Assembly (NCBI GenBank): GCA_033782935.1
Contig: JAWQEG010000283.1
Span: 2,666,001 to 2,730,000, forward strand
DNA from: Petrolisthes cinctipes
Lineage: Eukaryota; Arthropoda; Malacostraca; Decapoda; Porcellanidae
Length of the DNA: 64,000 nt
Direction: 5' to 3'
The notes beneath the pieces were generated by a model. The model was given only the letters and a program-made list of their open reading frames with translations. It ran no database searches and was not told where the DNA came from. Numbering within the stretch: the first letter of the stretch is position 1; each line of letters starts with the position of its first letter. The position numbers and the translations under genes were made by a program. Below are positions 49,740 through 62,901 of the stretch, piece by piece.

Positions 49740-52700
49740 TGTTAGAGTATTTTCAAAATACAGGCCAAAAACATACTGAAAATCGATCTTTTAGGTGCCC
49801 AAAAGTCGATATGTGCATGCATCTTCTGTACCCGTTTATATCTCAAATTCTGGCCCTAAACACCCGAAAATTCGATATTTTGGGGTCCCAGAAGCGATCT
49901 GTACATGCCTACTCCGTGTTAGAGTATTTTCAAAATTCAGGCCCAAAACATGCTGAAAATCGATATTTTGGGTGCCCAAAGTCAATATGTGCATGTATCT
50001 TCTGTACCCGTTTATATCTCAAATTCAGGCTCAAAACACCCGAAAAATCAATATTTTGGGGTCCCAGAAGCAATCTGTACATGCCTACTCAGTGCTAGAA
50101 TATTTTCAAAATATAGGCTAAAAACATGCTAAAAATCGATCTTTTAGGTGCCAAAAAGTCGATATCTCAAATTCAGTCCCAAAACACCCGAAAATTCGAT
50201 ATTTAGGGGTCCCAGAAGCGATCTGTACATGCCTACTCCGTGTTAGAGTATTTTCAAAATACATGCTCAAAACATACTGAAAATCGATCTTTTAGGTGCA
50301 CAAAAGTCGATATGTGCATGCATCTTCAGTACCCGTTTATATCTCAAATTCTGGCTCAAAACTCCCGAAAATTCAATATTTTGGGGTCCCAAAAGCAATC
50401 TGTACATGCCTACTCAGTGTTAGAGTATTTTCAAAATACAGGCCCAAAACATGCTGAAAATCGATATTTTAGATGCCCAAAGTCAATATGTGCATGTATC
50501 TTCTATACCCGTTTATATCTCAAATTCTGGCTCAAAACACCCGAAAATTCAATATTTTGGGGTCCCAGAAGCAATCTGTACACAGTGCTAGAATATTTTC
50601 AAAATATAGGGTAAAAACATGCTAAAAATCGACATTTTAGGTGCCAAAAAATCGATATCTCAAATTCAGTCCCAAAACATCCGAAAATTCGATATTTAGA
50701 GGTCCCAGAAGGTATCTGTACATGCCTACTCCGTGTTAGAGTATTTTCAAAATACAGGCCAAAAACATACTGAAAATCGATCTTTTAGGTGCCCAAAAGT
50801 CGATATGTGCATGCATCTTCTGTACCCGTTTATATCTCAAATTCTGGCCCTAAACACCCGAAAATTCGATATTTAGGGGTTCCAGAAGCGATCTGTACAT
50901 GCCTACTCAGTGTTAGAGTATTTTCAAAATTCAGGCCCAAAACATGCTAAAAATCGATATTTTTGGTGCCCAAAGTCAATATGTGCATGTATCTTCTGTA
51001 CCCGTTTATATCTCAAATTCAGGCTCAAAACACCCGAAAATTCAATATTTTGGGGTCCCAGAAGCAATCTGTACATGCCTACTCAGTGCTAGAATATTTT
51101 CAAAATATAGGCTAAAAACATGCTAAAAATCGATATTTTAGGTGCCAAAAAGTCGATATCTCAAATTCAGTCCCAAAACACCCGAAAATTCGATATTTAG
51201 GGGTCCCAGAAGCGATCTGTACATGCCTACTTCGTGTTAGAGTATTTTCAAAATACATGCTCAAAACATACTGAAAATCGATCTTTTAGGTGCACAAAAG
51301 TCGATATGTGCATTCATCTTCAGTACCCGTTTATATCTCAAATTCAGGCTCAAAACACCCGAAAATTCAATATTTTGGGGTCCCAGAAGCAATCTGGACA
51401 TGCCTACACAGTGCTAGAATATTTTCAAAATATAGGCTAAAAACATGCTAAAAATCGACATTTTAGGTGCCAAAAAATCGATATTTCAAATTCAGTCCCA
51501 AAACACATGAAAATTCGATATTTAGGGGCCCCAGAAGGTATTTGTACATGCCTACTCCGTGTTAGAGTATTTTCAAAATACAGGCCAAAAACATACTGAA
51601 AATCGATCTTTTAGGTGCCCAAAAGTCGATATGTGCATGCATCTTCTGTACCCGTTTATATCTCAAATTCTGGCTCTAAACACCCGAAAATTCGATATTT
51701 AGAGGTCCCAGAAGGTATCTGTACATGCCTACTCCGTAATAGAGTATTTTCAAAATTCAGGCCCAAAGCATGCTGAAAATTTGATATGTTTGGTGCCCAA
51801 AGTCAATATGTGCATGTATCTTCTGTACCCGTTTATATCTCAAATTCAGGCTCAAAACACCCGAAAATTCAATATTTTGGGGTCCCAGAAGCAATCTGTA
51901 CATGCCTACTCAGTGCTAGAATATTTTCAAAATATAGGCTAAAAACATGCTGAAAATCGATCTTTTAGGTGCCAAATAGTCGATATCTCAAATTCAGTCC
52001 CAAAACACCCGAAAATTCGATATTTAGGGGTCCCAGAAGCGATCTGTACATGCCTACTCCGTGTTAGAGTATTTTCAAAATACATGCTCAAAACATACTG
52101 AAAATCGATCTTTTAGGTGCACAAAAGTCGATATGTGCATGCATCTTCAGTACCCGTTTATATCTCAAATTCAGGCTCAAAACACCCGAAAATTCAATAT
52201 TTTGGGGTCCCAGAAGCAATCTGTACATGCCTACTCAGTGTTAGAGTATTTTCAAAATACAGGCCCAAACATGCTGAAAATCGATATTTTAGATGCCCAA
52301 AGTCAATATGTGCATGTATCTTCTGTACCCGTTTATATCTCAAATTCAGGCTCAAAACACCCGAAAATTCAATATTTTGGGGTCCCAGAAGCAATCTGTA
52401 CATGCCTACACAGTGCTAGAATATTTTCAAAATATAGGCTAAAAACATGCTAAAAATCGACATTTTAGGTGCCAAAAAATCGATATATCAAATTCAGTCC
52501 CAAAACACCCGAAAATTCGATATTTAGAGGTCCCAGAAGGTATCTGTACATGCCTACTCCGTGTTAGAGTATTTTCAAAATACAGACCAAAAACATACTG
52601 AAAATCGATCTTTTAGGTGCCCAAAAGTCGATATGTGCATGCATCTTCTGTACCCGTTTATATCTCAAATTCTGGCCCTAAACACCCGAAAATTCGATAT

Positions 52701-53960
52701 TTTGGAGTCCCAGAAGCGATCTGTACATGCCTACTCCGTGTTAGAGTATTTTCAAAATTCAGGCCCAAAACATGCTGAAAATCGATATTTTGGGTGCCCA
52801 AAGTCAATATGTGCATGTATCTTCTGTACCCGTTTATATCTCAAATTCAGGCTCAAAACACCCGAAAAATCAATATTTTGGGGTCCCAGAAGCAATCTGT
52901 ACATGCCTACTCAGTGCTAGAATATTTTCAAAATATAGGCTAAAAACATGCTAAAAATCGATCTTTTAGGTGCCAAAAAGTCGATATCTCAAATTCAGTC
53001 CCAAAACACCCGAAAATTCGATATTTAGGGGTCCCAGAAGCGATCTGTACATGCCTACTCCGTGTTAGAGTATTTTCAAAATACATGCTCAAAACATACT
53101 GAAAATCGATCTTTTAGGTGCACAAAAGTCGATATGTGCATGCATCTTCAGTACCCGTTTATATCTCAAATTCAGGCTCAAAACACCCGAAAATTCAATA
53201 TTTTGGGGTCCCAAAAGCAATCTGTACATGCCTACTCAGTGTTAGAGTATTTTCAAAATACAGGCCCAAAACATGCTGAAAATCGATATTTTAGATGCCC
53301 AAAGTCAATATGTGCATGTATCTTCTGTACCCGTTTATATCTCAAATTCTGGCTCAAAACACCCGAAAATTCAATATTTTGGGATCCCAGAAGCAATCTG
53401 TACACAGTGCTAGAATATTTTCAAAATATAGGCTAAAAACATGCTAAAAATCGACATTTTAGGTGCCAAAAAATCGATATCTCAAATTCAGTCCCAAAAC
53501 ATCCAAAAATTCGATATTTAGAGGTCCCAGAAGGTATCTGTACATGCCTACTCCGTGTTAGAGTATTTTCAAAATACAGGCCAAAAACATACTGAAAATC
53601 GATCTTTTAGGTGCCCAAAAGTCGATATGCGCATGCATCTTCTGTACCCGTTTATATCTCAAATTCTGGCCCTAAACACCCGAAAATTCGATATTTAGGG
53701 GTTCCAGAAGCGATCTGTACATGCCTACTCAGTGTTAGAGTATTTTCAAAATTCAGGCCCAAAACATGCTGAAAATCGATATTTTTGGTGCCCAAAGTCA
53801 ATATGTGCATGTATCTTCTGTACCCGTTTATATCTCAAATTCAGGCTCAAAACACCCGAAAATTCAATATTTTGGGGTCCCAGAAGCAATCTGTACATGC
53901 CTACTCAGTGCTAGAATATTTTCAAAATATAGGCTAAAAACATGCTAAAAATCGATCTTT
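49740..53960 (+). repeat. Tandem segment duplication, period 2,822 bp
   Basis: About 1.4 kb from 49,740 recurs from 52,562. Shared marks are GATATTTTGGGTGCCC, CGAAAAATCAATATTTT, GGTCCCAAAAGCAATC, the 8-bp deletion at GTACACAGTGC (50,577 and 53,400), ACATCCGAAAATTC or ACATCCAAAAATTC, and TTTAGGGGTTCCAG. The similarity also runs left of 49,740, displaced by one base near 52,267, where a C is missing in CAGGCCCAAACATG. By about 51.2 and 54.0 kb the two copies diverge. Confidence 0.85.
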
Positions 53961-56900
53961 TAGGTGCCAAAAAGTCGATATCTCAAATTCAGTCCCAAAA
54001 CACCCGAAAATTCGATATTTAGGGGTCCCAAAAGCGATCTGTACATGCCTACTCCGTGTTAGAGTATTTTCAAAATACATGCTCAAAACATACTGAAAAT
54101 CGATCTTTTAGGTGCACAAAAGTCGATATGTGCATGCATCTTCAGTACCCGTTTATATGTCAAATTCAGGCTCAAAACACCAGAAAATTCAATATTTTGG
54201 GGTCCCAGAAGCAATCTGTACATGCCTACTCAGTGTTAGAGTATTTTCAAAATACAGGCCCAAAACATGCTGAAAATCGATATTTTAGATGCCCAAAGTC
54301 AATATGTGCATGTATCTTCTGTACCCGTTTATATCTCAAATTCAGGCTCAAAACACCCGAAAATTCAATATTTTGGGGTCCCAGAAGCAATCTGTACATG
54401 CCTACTCAGTGCTAGAATATTTTCAAAATATAGGCTAAAAACATGCTAAAAATCGATCTTTTAGGTGCCAAAAAGTCGATATCTCAAATTCAGTCCCAAA
54501 ACACCCGAAAATTCGATATTTAGGGGTCCCAGAAGCGATCTGTACATGCCTACTCCGTGTTAGAGTATTTTCAAAATACATGCTCAAAACATACTGAAAA
54601 TCGATCTTTTAGGTGCACAAAAGTCGATATGTGCATGCATCTTCAGTACCCGTTTATATCTCAAATTCAGGCTCAAAACACCCGAAAATTCAATATTTTG
54701 GGGTCCCAGAAGCAATCTGTACATGCCTACTCAGTGTTAGAGTATTTTCAAAATACAGGCCCAAAACATGCTGAAAATCGATATTTTAGATGCCCAAAGT
54801 CAATATGTGCATGTATCTTCTGTACCCGTTTATATCTCAAATTCAGGCTCAAAACACCCGAAAAATCAATATTTTGGGGTCCCAGAAGCAATCTGTACAT
54901 GCCTACACAGTGCTAGAATATTTTCAAAATATAGGCTAAAAACATGCTAAAAATCGACATTTTAGGTGCCAAAAAATCGATATCTCAAATTCAGTCCCAA
55001 AACACCCGAAAATTCGATATTTAGAGGTCCCAGAAGGTATCTGTACATGCCTACTCCGTGTTAGAGTATTTTCAAAATACAGGCCAAAAACATACTGAAA
55101 ATCGATCTTTTAGGTGCCCAAAAGTCGATATGTGCATGCATCTTCTGTACCCGTTTATATATTTTAAATTCTGGCCCTAAACATTCGAAAATTCGATATT
55201 TAGGGGTCCCAGAAGCGATCTGTACATACCTACTCCGTGTTAGAGTATTTTCAAAATTCAGGCCCAAAACATGCTGAAAATCTATTTTTGGTGCCCAAAG
55301 TCAATATTTGCATGTATCTTCTGTACCCGTTTATATCTCAAATTCAGGCTCAAAACACCCGAAAAATCAATATTTTGGGGTCCCAGAAGCAATCTGTACA
55401 TGTCTACTCAGTGCTAGAATATTTTCAAAGTATAGGCTAAAAACATGCTAAAAATCGATCTTTTAGGTGCCAAAAAGTCGATATCTCAAATTCAGTCTTA
55501 AACACCCGAAAATTCGATATTTAGGGGTCCCAGAAGCGATCTGTACATGCCTACTCCGTGTTAGAGTATTTTCAAAATACATGCTCAAAACATACTGAAA
55601 ATCGATCTTTTAGGTGCACAAAAGTCGATATGTGCATTCATCTTCAGTACCCGTTTATATCTCAAATTCAGGCTCAAAACACCCGAAAATTCAATATTTT
55701 GGGGTCCCAGAAGCAATCTGGACATGCCTACACAGTGCTAGAATATTTTCAAAATATAGGCTAAAAACATGCTAAAAATCGACATTTTAGGTGCCAAAAA
55801 ATCGATATCTCAAATTCAGTCCCAAAACACCCGAAAATTCGATATTTAGGGGCCCCAGAAGGTATTTGTACATGCCTACTCCGTGTTAGAGTATTTTCAA
55901 AATACAGGCCAAAAACATACTGAAAATCGATCTTTTAGGTGCCCAAAAGTCGATATGTGCATGCATCTTCTGTACCCGTTTATATCTCAAATTCTGGCCC
56001 TAAACACCCGAAAATTCGATATTTAGGGGTTCCAGAAGCGATCTGTACATGCCTACTCAGTGTTAGAGTATTTTCAAAATTCAGGCCCAAAACATGCTGA
56101 AAATCGATATTTTTGGTGCCCAAAGTCAATATGTGCATGTATCTTCTGTACCCGTTTATATCTCAAATTCAGGCTCAAAACACCCGAAAATTCAATATTT
56201 TGGGGTCCCAGAAGCAATCTGTACATGCCTACTCAGTGCTAGAATATTTTCAAAATATAGGCTAAAAACATGCTAAAAATCGATCTTTTAGGTGCCAAAA
56301 AGTCGATATCTCAAATTCAGTCCCAAAACACCCGAAAATTCGATATTTAGGGGTCCCAGAAGCGATCTGTACATGCCTACTTCGTGTTAGAGTATTTTCA
56401 AAATACATGCTCAAAACATACTGAAAATCGATCTTTTAGGTGCACAAAAGTCGATATGTGCATTCATCTTCAGTACCCGTTTATATCTCAAATTCAGGCT
56501 CAAAACACCCGAAAATTCAATATTTTGGGGTCCCAGAAGCAATCTGGACATGCCTACACAGTGCTAGAATATTTTCAAAATATAGGCTAAAAACATGCTA
56601 AAAATCGACATTTTAGGTGCCAAAAAATCGATATCTCAAATTCAGTCCCAAAACACATGAAAATTCGATATTTAGGGGCCCCAGAAGGTATTTGTACATG
56701 CCTACTCCGTGTTAGAGTATTTTCAAAATACAGGCCAAAAACATACTGAAAATCGATCTTTTAGGTGCCCAAAAGTCGATATGTGCATGCATCTTCTGTA
56801 CCCGTTTATATCTCAAATTCTGGCCCTAAACACCCGAAAATTCGATATTTAGAGGTCCCAGAAGGTATCTGTACATGCCTACTCCGTAATAGAGTATTTT

Positions 56901-57560
56901 CAAAATTCAGGCCCAAAGCATGCTGAAAATTTGATATTTTTGGTGCCCAAAGTCAATATGTGCATGTATCTTCTGTACCCGTTTATATCTCAAATTCAGG
57001 CTCAAAACACCCGAAAATTCAATATTAAGGGGTCCCAGAAGCAATCTGTACATGCCTACTCAGTGCTAGAATATTTTCAAAATATAGGCTAAAAACATGC
57101 TGAAAATCGATCTTTTAGGTGCCAAATAGTCGATATCTCAAATTCAGTCCCAAAACACCCGAAAATTCGATATTTAGGGGTCCCAGAAGCGATCTGTACA
57201 TGCCTACTCCGTGTTAGAGTATTTTCAAAATACATGCTCAAAACATAATGAAAATCGATCTTTTAGGTGCACAAAAGTCGATATGTGCATGCATCTTCAG
57301 TACCCGTTTATATCTCAAATTCAGGCTCAAAACACCCGAAAATTCAATATTTTGGGGTCCCAGAAGCAATCTGTACATGCCTACTCAGTGTTAGAGTATT
57401 TTCAAAATACAGGCCCAAACCATGCTGAAAATCGATATTTTAGATGCCCAAAGTCAATATGTGCATGTATCTTCTGTACCAGTTTATATCTCAAATTCAG
57501 GCTCAAAACACCCGAAAATTCAATATTTTGGGGTCCCAGAAGCAATCTGTACATGCCTAC
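50730..57560 (+). repeat. Dispersed duplicate segment, spacing 5,150 bp
   Basis: About 50,730-52,410 recurs at about 55,880-57,560. Shared rare changes are GTGCATTCATCTTC, AATCTGGACATGCC, AAAACACATGAAAATTCG, AGGGGCCCCAGAAGGTATTTG, CTCCGTAATAGAG, CCCAAAGCATGCTG, AAATTTGATAT and GCCAAATAGTCG. Some of these also occur at 55,560-55,880, 826 bp before the second copy, so a pentamer was also duplicated. Unlike the tandem duplications, other satellite units lie between the two copies. Confidence 0.87.
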
Positions 57561-58452
57561 TCAGTGCTAGAATATTTTCAAAATATAGGCTAAAAACATG
57601 CTAAAAATCGATCTTTTAGGTGCCAAAAAGTCGATATCTCAAAGTCAGTCCCAAAACACCCGAAAATTCGATATTTAGGGGTCCCAGAAGCGATCTGTAC
57701 ATGCCTACTCCGTGTTAGAGTATTTTCAAAATACATGCTCAAAACATACTGAAAATCGAACTTTTAGGTGCACAAAAGTCGATATGTGCATGCATCTTCT
57801 GTACCCGTTTATATCTCAAATTCAGGCTCAAAACACCCGAAAATTCAATATTTTGGGGTCCCAGAAGCAATCTGTACATGCCTACTCAGTGTTAGAGTAT
57901 TTTCAAAATACAGGCCCAAAACATGCTGAAAATCGATATTTTAGATGCCCAAAGTCAATATGTGCATGTATCTTCTGTACCCGTTTATATCTCAAATTCA
58001 GGCTCAAAACACCCGAAAAATCAATATTTTGGGGTCCCAGAAGCAATCTGTACATGCCTACACAGTGCTAGAATATTTTCAAAATATAGGCTAAAAACAT
58101 GCTAAAAATCGACATTTTAGGTGCCAAAAAATCGATATCTCAAATTCAGTCCCAAAACACCCGAAAATTCGATATTTAGAGGTCCCAGAAGGTATCTGTA
58201 CATGCCTACTCCGTGTTAGAGTATTTTCAAAATACAGGCCAAAAACATACTGAAAATCGATCTTTTAGGTGCCCAAAAGTCGATATGTGCATGCATCTTC
58301 TGTACCCGTTTATATATTTTAAATTCTGGCCCTAAACACCCGAAAATTCGATATTTAGGGGTCCCAGAAGCGATCTGTACATACCTACTCCGTGTTAGAG
58401 TATTTTCAAAATTCAGGCCCAAAACATGCTGAAAATCTATTTTTGGTGCCCA
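54060..58452 (+). repeat. Segment duplication, period 3,155 bp
   Basis: About 1.2 kb ending at 55,297 recurs ending at 58,452. The clearest shared marks are GTTTATATATTTTAAATTC, a two-base-longer form of the usual segment (55,156 and 58,311), and CTGAAAATCTATTTTTGG with a short loss of bases (55,275 and 58,430). After these the copies diverge: the first continues as M2', the second switches to M1 sequence (AAAGTCGATATGTGCATGC). Confidence 0.85.
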
Positions 58453-59894
58453 AAGTCGATATGTGCATGCATCTTCAGTACCCGTTTATATCTCAAATTC
58501 AGGATCAAAACACCCGAAAATTCAATATTTTGTGGTCCCAGAAGCAATCTGTACATGCCTACTCAGTGTTAGAGTATTTTCAAAATACAGGCCCAAAACA
58601 TGCTGAAAATCGATATTTTAGATGCCCAAAGTCAATATGTGCATGTATCTTCTGTACCCGTTTATATCTCAAATTCAGGCTCAAAACACCCGAAAATTCA
58701 ATATTTTGGGGTCCCAGAAGCAATCTGTACATGCCTACTCAGTGCTAGAATATTTTCAAAATATAGGCTAAAAACATGCTAAAAATCGATCTTTTAGGTG
58801 CCAAAAAGTCGATATCTCAAATTCAGTCCCAAAACACCCGAAAATTCGATATTTAGGGGTCCCAGAAGCGATCTGTACATGCCTACTCCGTGTTAGAGTA
58901 TTTTCAAAATACATGCTCAAAACATACTGAAAATCGATCTTTTAGGTGCACAAAAGTCGATATGTGCATGCATCTTCAGTACCCGTTTATATCTCAAATT
59001 CAGGCTCAAAACACCCGAAAATTCAATATTTTGGGGTCCCAGAAGCAATCTGTACATGCCTACTCAGTGTTAGAGTATTTTCAAAATACAGGCCCAAAAC
59101 ATGCTGAAAATCGATATTTTAGATGCCCAAAGTCAATATGTGCATGTATCTTCTGTACCCGTTTATATCTCAAATTCAGGCTCAAAACACCCGAAAAATC
59201 AATATTTTGGGGTCCCAGAAGCAATCTGTACATGCCTACACAGTGCTAGAATATTTTCAAAATATAGGCTAAAAACATGCTAAAAATCGACATTTTAGGT
59301 GCCAAAAAATCGATATCTCAAATTCAGTCCCAAAACACCCGAAAATTCGATATTTAAAGGTCCCAGAAGGTATCTGTACATGCCTACTCCGTGTTAGAGT
59401 ATTTTCAAAATACAGGCCAAAAACATACTGAAAATCGATCTTTTAGGTGCCCAAAAGTCGATATGTGCATGCATCTTCTGTACCCGTTTATATCTCAAAT
59501 TCTGGCCCTAAACACCCGAAAATTCGATATTTAGGGGTCCCAGAAGCGATCTGTACATACCTACTCCGTGTTAGAGTATTTTCAAAATTCAGGCCCAAAA
59601 CATGCTGAAAATCGATATTTTTGGTGCCCAAAGTCAATATGTGCATGTATCTTCTGTACCCGTTTATATCTCAAATTCAGGCTCAAAACACCCGAAAATT
59701 CAATATTTTGGGGTCCCAGAAGCAATCTGTACATGCCTACTCAGTGCTAGAATATTTTCAAAATATAGGCTAAAAACATGCTAAAAATCGATCTTTTAGG
59801 TGCCAAAAAGTCGATATCTCAAATTCAGTCCCAAAACACCCGAAAATTCGATATTTAGGGGTCCCAGAAGCGATCTGTACATGCCTACTCCGTG

Positions 59895-60896
59895 TTAGAG
59901 TATTTTCAAAATACATGCTCAAAACATACTGAAAATCAATCTTTAAGGTGCACAAAAGTCGATATGTGCATGGATCTTCAGTACCCGTTTATATCTCAAA
60001 TTCAGGCTCAAAACACCCGAAAATTCAATATTTTGTGGTCCCAGAAGCAATCTCTACATGCCTACTCAGTGTTAGAGTATTTTCAAAATACAGGCCCAAA
60101 ACATGCTGAAAATCGATATTTTAGATGCCCAAAGTCAATATGTGCATGTATCTTCTGTACCCGTTTATATCTCAAATTCAGGCTCAAAACACCCGAAAAT
60201 TCAATATTTTGGGGTCCCAGAAGCAATCTGTACATGCCTACACAGTGCTAGAATATTTTCAAAATATAGGCTAAAAACATGCTAAAAATCGACATTTTAG
60301 GTGCCAAAAAATCGATATCTCAAATTCAGTCCCAAAACACCCGAAAATTCGATATTTAGAGGTCCCAGAAGGTATCTGTACATGCCTACTCCGTGTTAGA
60401 GTATTTTCAAAATACAGGCCAAAAACATACTGAAAATCGATCTCTTAGGAGCCCAAAAGTCGATATGTGCATGCATCTTCTGTACCCGTTTATATCTCAA
60501 ATTCTGGCTCAAAACACCCGAAAATTCGATATTTTGGGGTCCCAGAAGCGATCTTTACATGCCTACTCCGTGTTAGAGTATTTTCAAAATTCAGGCCCAA
60601 AACATGCTGAAAATCGATATTTTTGGTGCCCAAAGTCAATATGTGCATGTATCCTCTGTACCCGTTTATATCTCAAATTCAGGCTCAAAACACCCGAAAA
60701 TTCAATATTTTGGGGTCCCAGAAGCAATCTGTACATGCCTACTCAGTGCTAGAATATTTTCAAAATATAGGCTAAAAACATGCTAAAAATCGATCTTTTA
60801 GGTGCCAAAAAGTCGATATCTCAAATTCAGTCCCAAAACACCCGAAAATTCGATATTTAGGGGTCCCAGAAGCGATCTGTACATGCCTACTCAGTA
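59895..60896 (+). repeat. Canonical 1,002-bp hexamer higher-order repeat, copy 1
   Basis: The order is M1 (59,895), M2 (60,072), M3' (60,248), M1' (60,396), M2' (60,573), M3 (60,749). Lengths 177+176+148+177+176+148 give 1,002 bp. The next two units repeat the order and length, so this is the best model of the array's current higher-order unit. M1 here has local changes such as TTTAAGGTGC and TTTTGTGGTCCC. Confidence 0.9.
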
Positions 60897-61898
60897 TTAG
60901 AGTATTTTCAAAATACATGCTCAAAACATACTGAAAATCGATCTTTTAGGTGCACAAAAGTCGATATGTGCATGCATCTTCAGTACCCGTTTATATCTCA
61001 AATTCAGGCTCAAAACACCCGAAAATTCAATATTTTGGGGTCCCAGAAGCAATCTGTACATGCCTACTCAGTGTTAGAGTATTTTCAAAATACAGGCCCA
61101 AAACATGCTGAAAATCGATATTTTAGATGCCCAAAGTCAATATGTGCATGTATCTTCTGTACCCGTTTATATCTCAAATTCAGGCTCAAAACACCCGAAA
61201 AATCAATATTTTGGGGTCCCAGAAGCAATCTGTACATGCCTACACAGTGCTAGAATATTTTCAAAATATAGGCTAAAAACATGCTAAAAATCGACATTTT
61301 AGGTGCCAAAAAATCGATATCTCAAATTCAGTCCCAAAACACCCGAAAATTCGATATTTAGAGGTCCCAGAAGGTATCTGTACATGCCTATTCCGTGTTA
61401 GAGTATTTTCAAAATACAGGCCAAAAACATACTGAAAATCGATCTTTTAGGTGCCCAAAAGTCGATATGTGCATGCATCTTCTGTACCCGTTTATATCTC
61501 AAATTCTGGCCCTAAACACCCAAAAATTCGATATTTAGGGGTCCCAGAAGCGATCTGTACATACCTACTCCGTGTTAGAGTATTTTCAAAATTCAGGCCC
61601 AAAACATGCTGAAAATCGATATTTTTGGTGCCCAAAGTCAATATGTGCATGTATCTTCTGTACACGTTTATATCTCAAATTCAGGCTCAAAACACCCGAA
61701 AAATCAATATTTTGGGGTCCCAGAAGCAATCTGTACATGTCTACTCAGTGCTAGAATATTTTCAAAATATAGGCTAAAAACATGCTAAAAATCGATCTTT
61801 TAGGTGCCAAAAAGTCGATATCTCAAATTCAGTCCCAAAACACCCGAAAATTCGATATTTAGGGGTCCCAGAAGCGATCTGTACATGCCTACTCCGTG
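60897..61898 (+). repeat. Canonical hexamer higher-order repeat, copy 2
   Basis: Same subtype order and exact 1,002-bp length as the preceding unit. It starts GTATTAGAG instead of GTGTTAGAG. Its M2 and M2' both have CGAAAAATCAATATTTT, its M1' ends TTTAGGGGTCCC like M3, and the M1'/M2' junction has GTACATACC. Confidence 0.9.
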
Positions 61899-62901
61899 TT
61901 AGAGTATTTTCAAAATACATGCTCAAAACATACTGAAAATCGATCTTTTAGGTGCCCAAAAGTCGATATGTGCATGCATCTTCAGTACCCATTTATATCT
62001 CAAATTCAGGCTCAAAACACCCGAAAATTCAATATTTTGGGGTCCCAGAAGCAATCTGTACATGCCTACTCAGTGTTAGAGTATTTTCAAAATACAGGCC
62101 CAAAACATGCTGAAAATCGATATTTTAGATGCCCAAAGTCAATATGTGCATGTATCTTCTGTACCCGTTTATATCTCAAATTCAGGCTCAAAACACCCGA
62201 AAATTCAATATTTTGGGGTCCCAGAAGCAATCTGTACATGCCTACACAGTGCTAGAATATTTTCAAAATATAGGCTAAAAAACATGCTAAAAATCGACAT
62301 TTTAGGTGCCAAAAAATCGATATCTCAAATTCAGTCCCAAAACACCCGAAAATTCGATATTTAGAGGTCCCAGAAGGTATCTGTACATGCCTACTCCGTG
62401 TTAGAGTATTTTCAAAATACAGGCCAAAAACATACTGAAAATCGATCTTTTAGGAGCCCAAAAGTCGATATGTGCATGCATCTTCTGTACCCGTTTATAT
62501 CTCAAATTCTGGCTCAAAACACCCGAAAATTCGATATTTTGGGGTCCCAGAAGCGATCTGTACATGCCTACTCCGTGTTAGAGTATTTTCAAAATTCAGG
62601 CCCAAAACATGCTGAAAATCGATATTTTTGGTGCCCAAAGTCAATATGTGCATGTATCTTCTGTACCCGTTTATATCTCAAATTCAGGCTCAAAACACCC
62701 GAAAATTCAATATTTTGGGGTCCCAGAAGCAATCTGTACATGCCTACTCAGTGCTAGAATATTTTCAAAATATAGGCTAAAAACATGCTAAAAATCGATC
62801 TTTTAGGTGCCAAAAAGTCGATATCTCAAATTCAGTCCCAAAACACCCGAAAATTCGATATTTAGGGGTCCCAGAAGCAATCTGTACATGCCTACTTCGT
62901 G
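61899..62901 (+). repeat. Canonical hexamer higher-order repeat, copy 3
   Basis: Same order M1-M2-M3'-M1'-M2'-M3. It is 1,003 bp because of one extra A in GGCTAAAAAACATG near 62,277. Its M1' has TTTTAGGAGCCC and TCTGGCTCAAAAC, shared with the M1' of copy 1 (60,448 and 60,505), so alternate hexamers resemble each other more than neighbours do at this point. Confidence 0.88.

Larger units (their letters stand above)
45900..59894 (+). repeat. Array segment 6: hexamers, reduced units and overlapping duplications
   Basis: Hexamers M1-M2-M3'-M1'-M2'-M3 alternate with shortened units. Marks private to this part are CGAAAAATCAATATTTT in M2 or M2' (near 50,042, 52,864, 54,861, 55,363, 58,015, 59,194, 61,197 and 61,700) and GTACATACCTACTCCG before M2' (from 55.2 kb). 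M1' here often ends TTTAGGGGT(T/C)CCAGAAGCG, as M3 does, which suggests conversion of M1' by M3. I saw no copy of the 10-bp deletion common on the left; an 8-bp deletion takes its place at 50,577 and 53,400. Confidence 0.83.
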
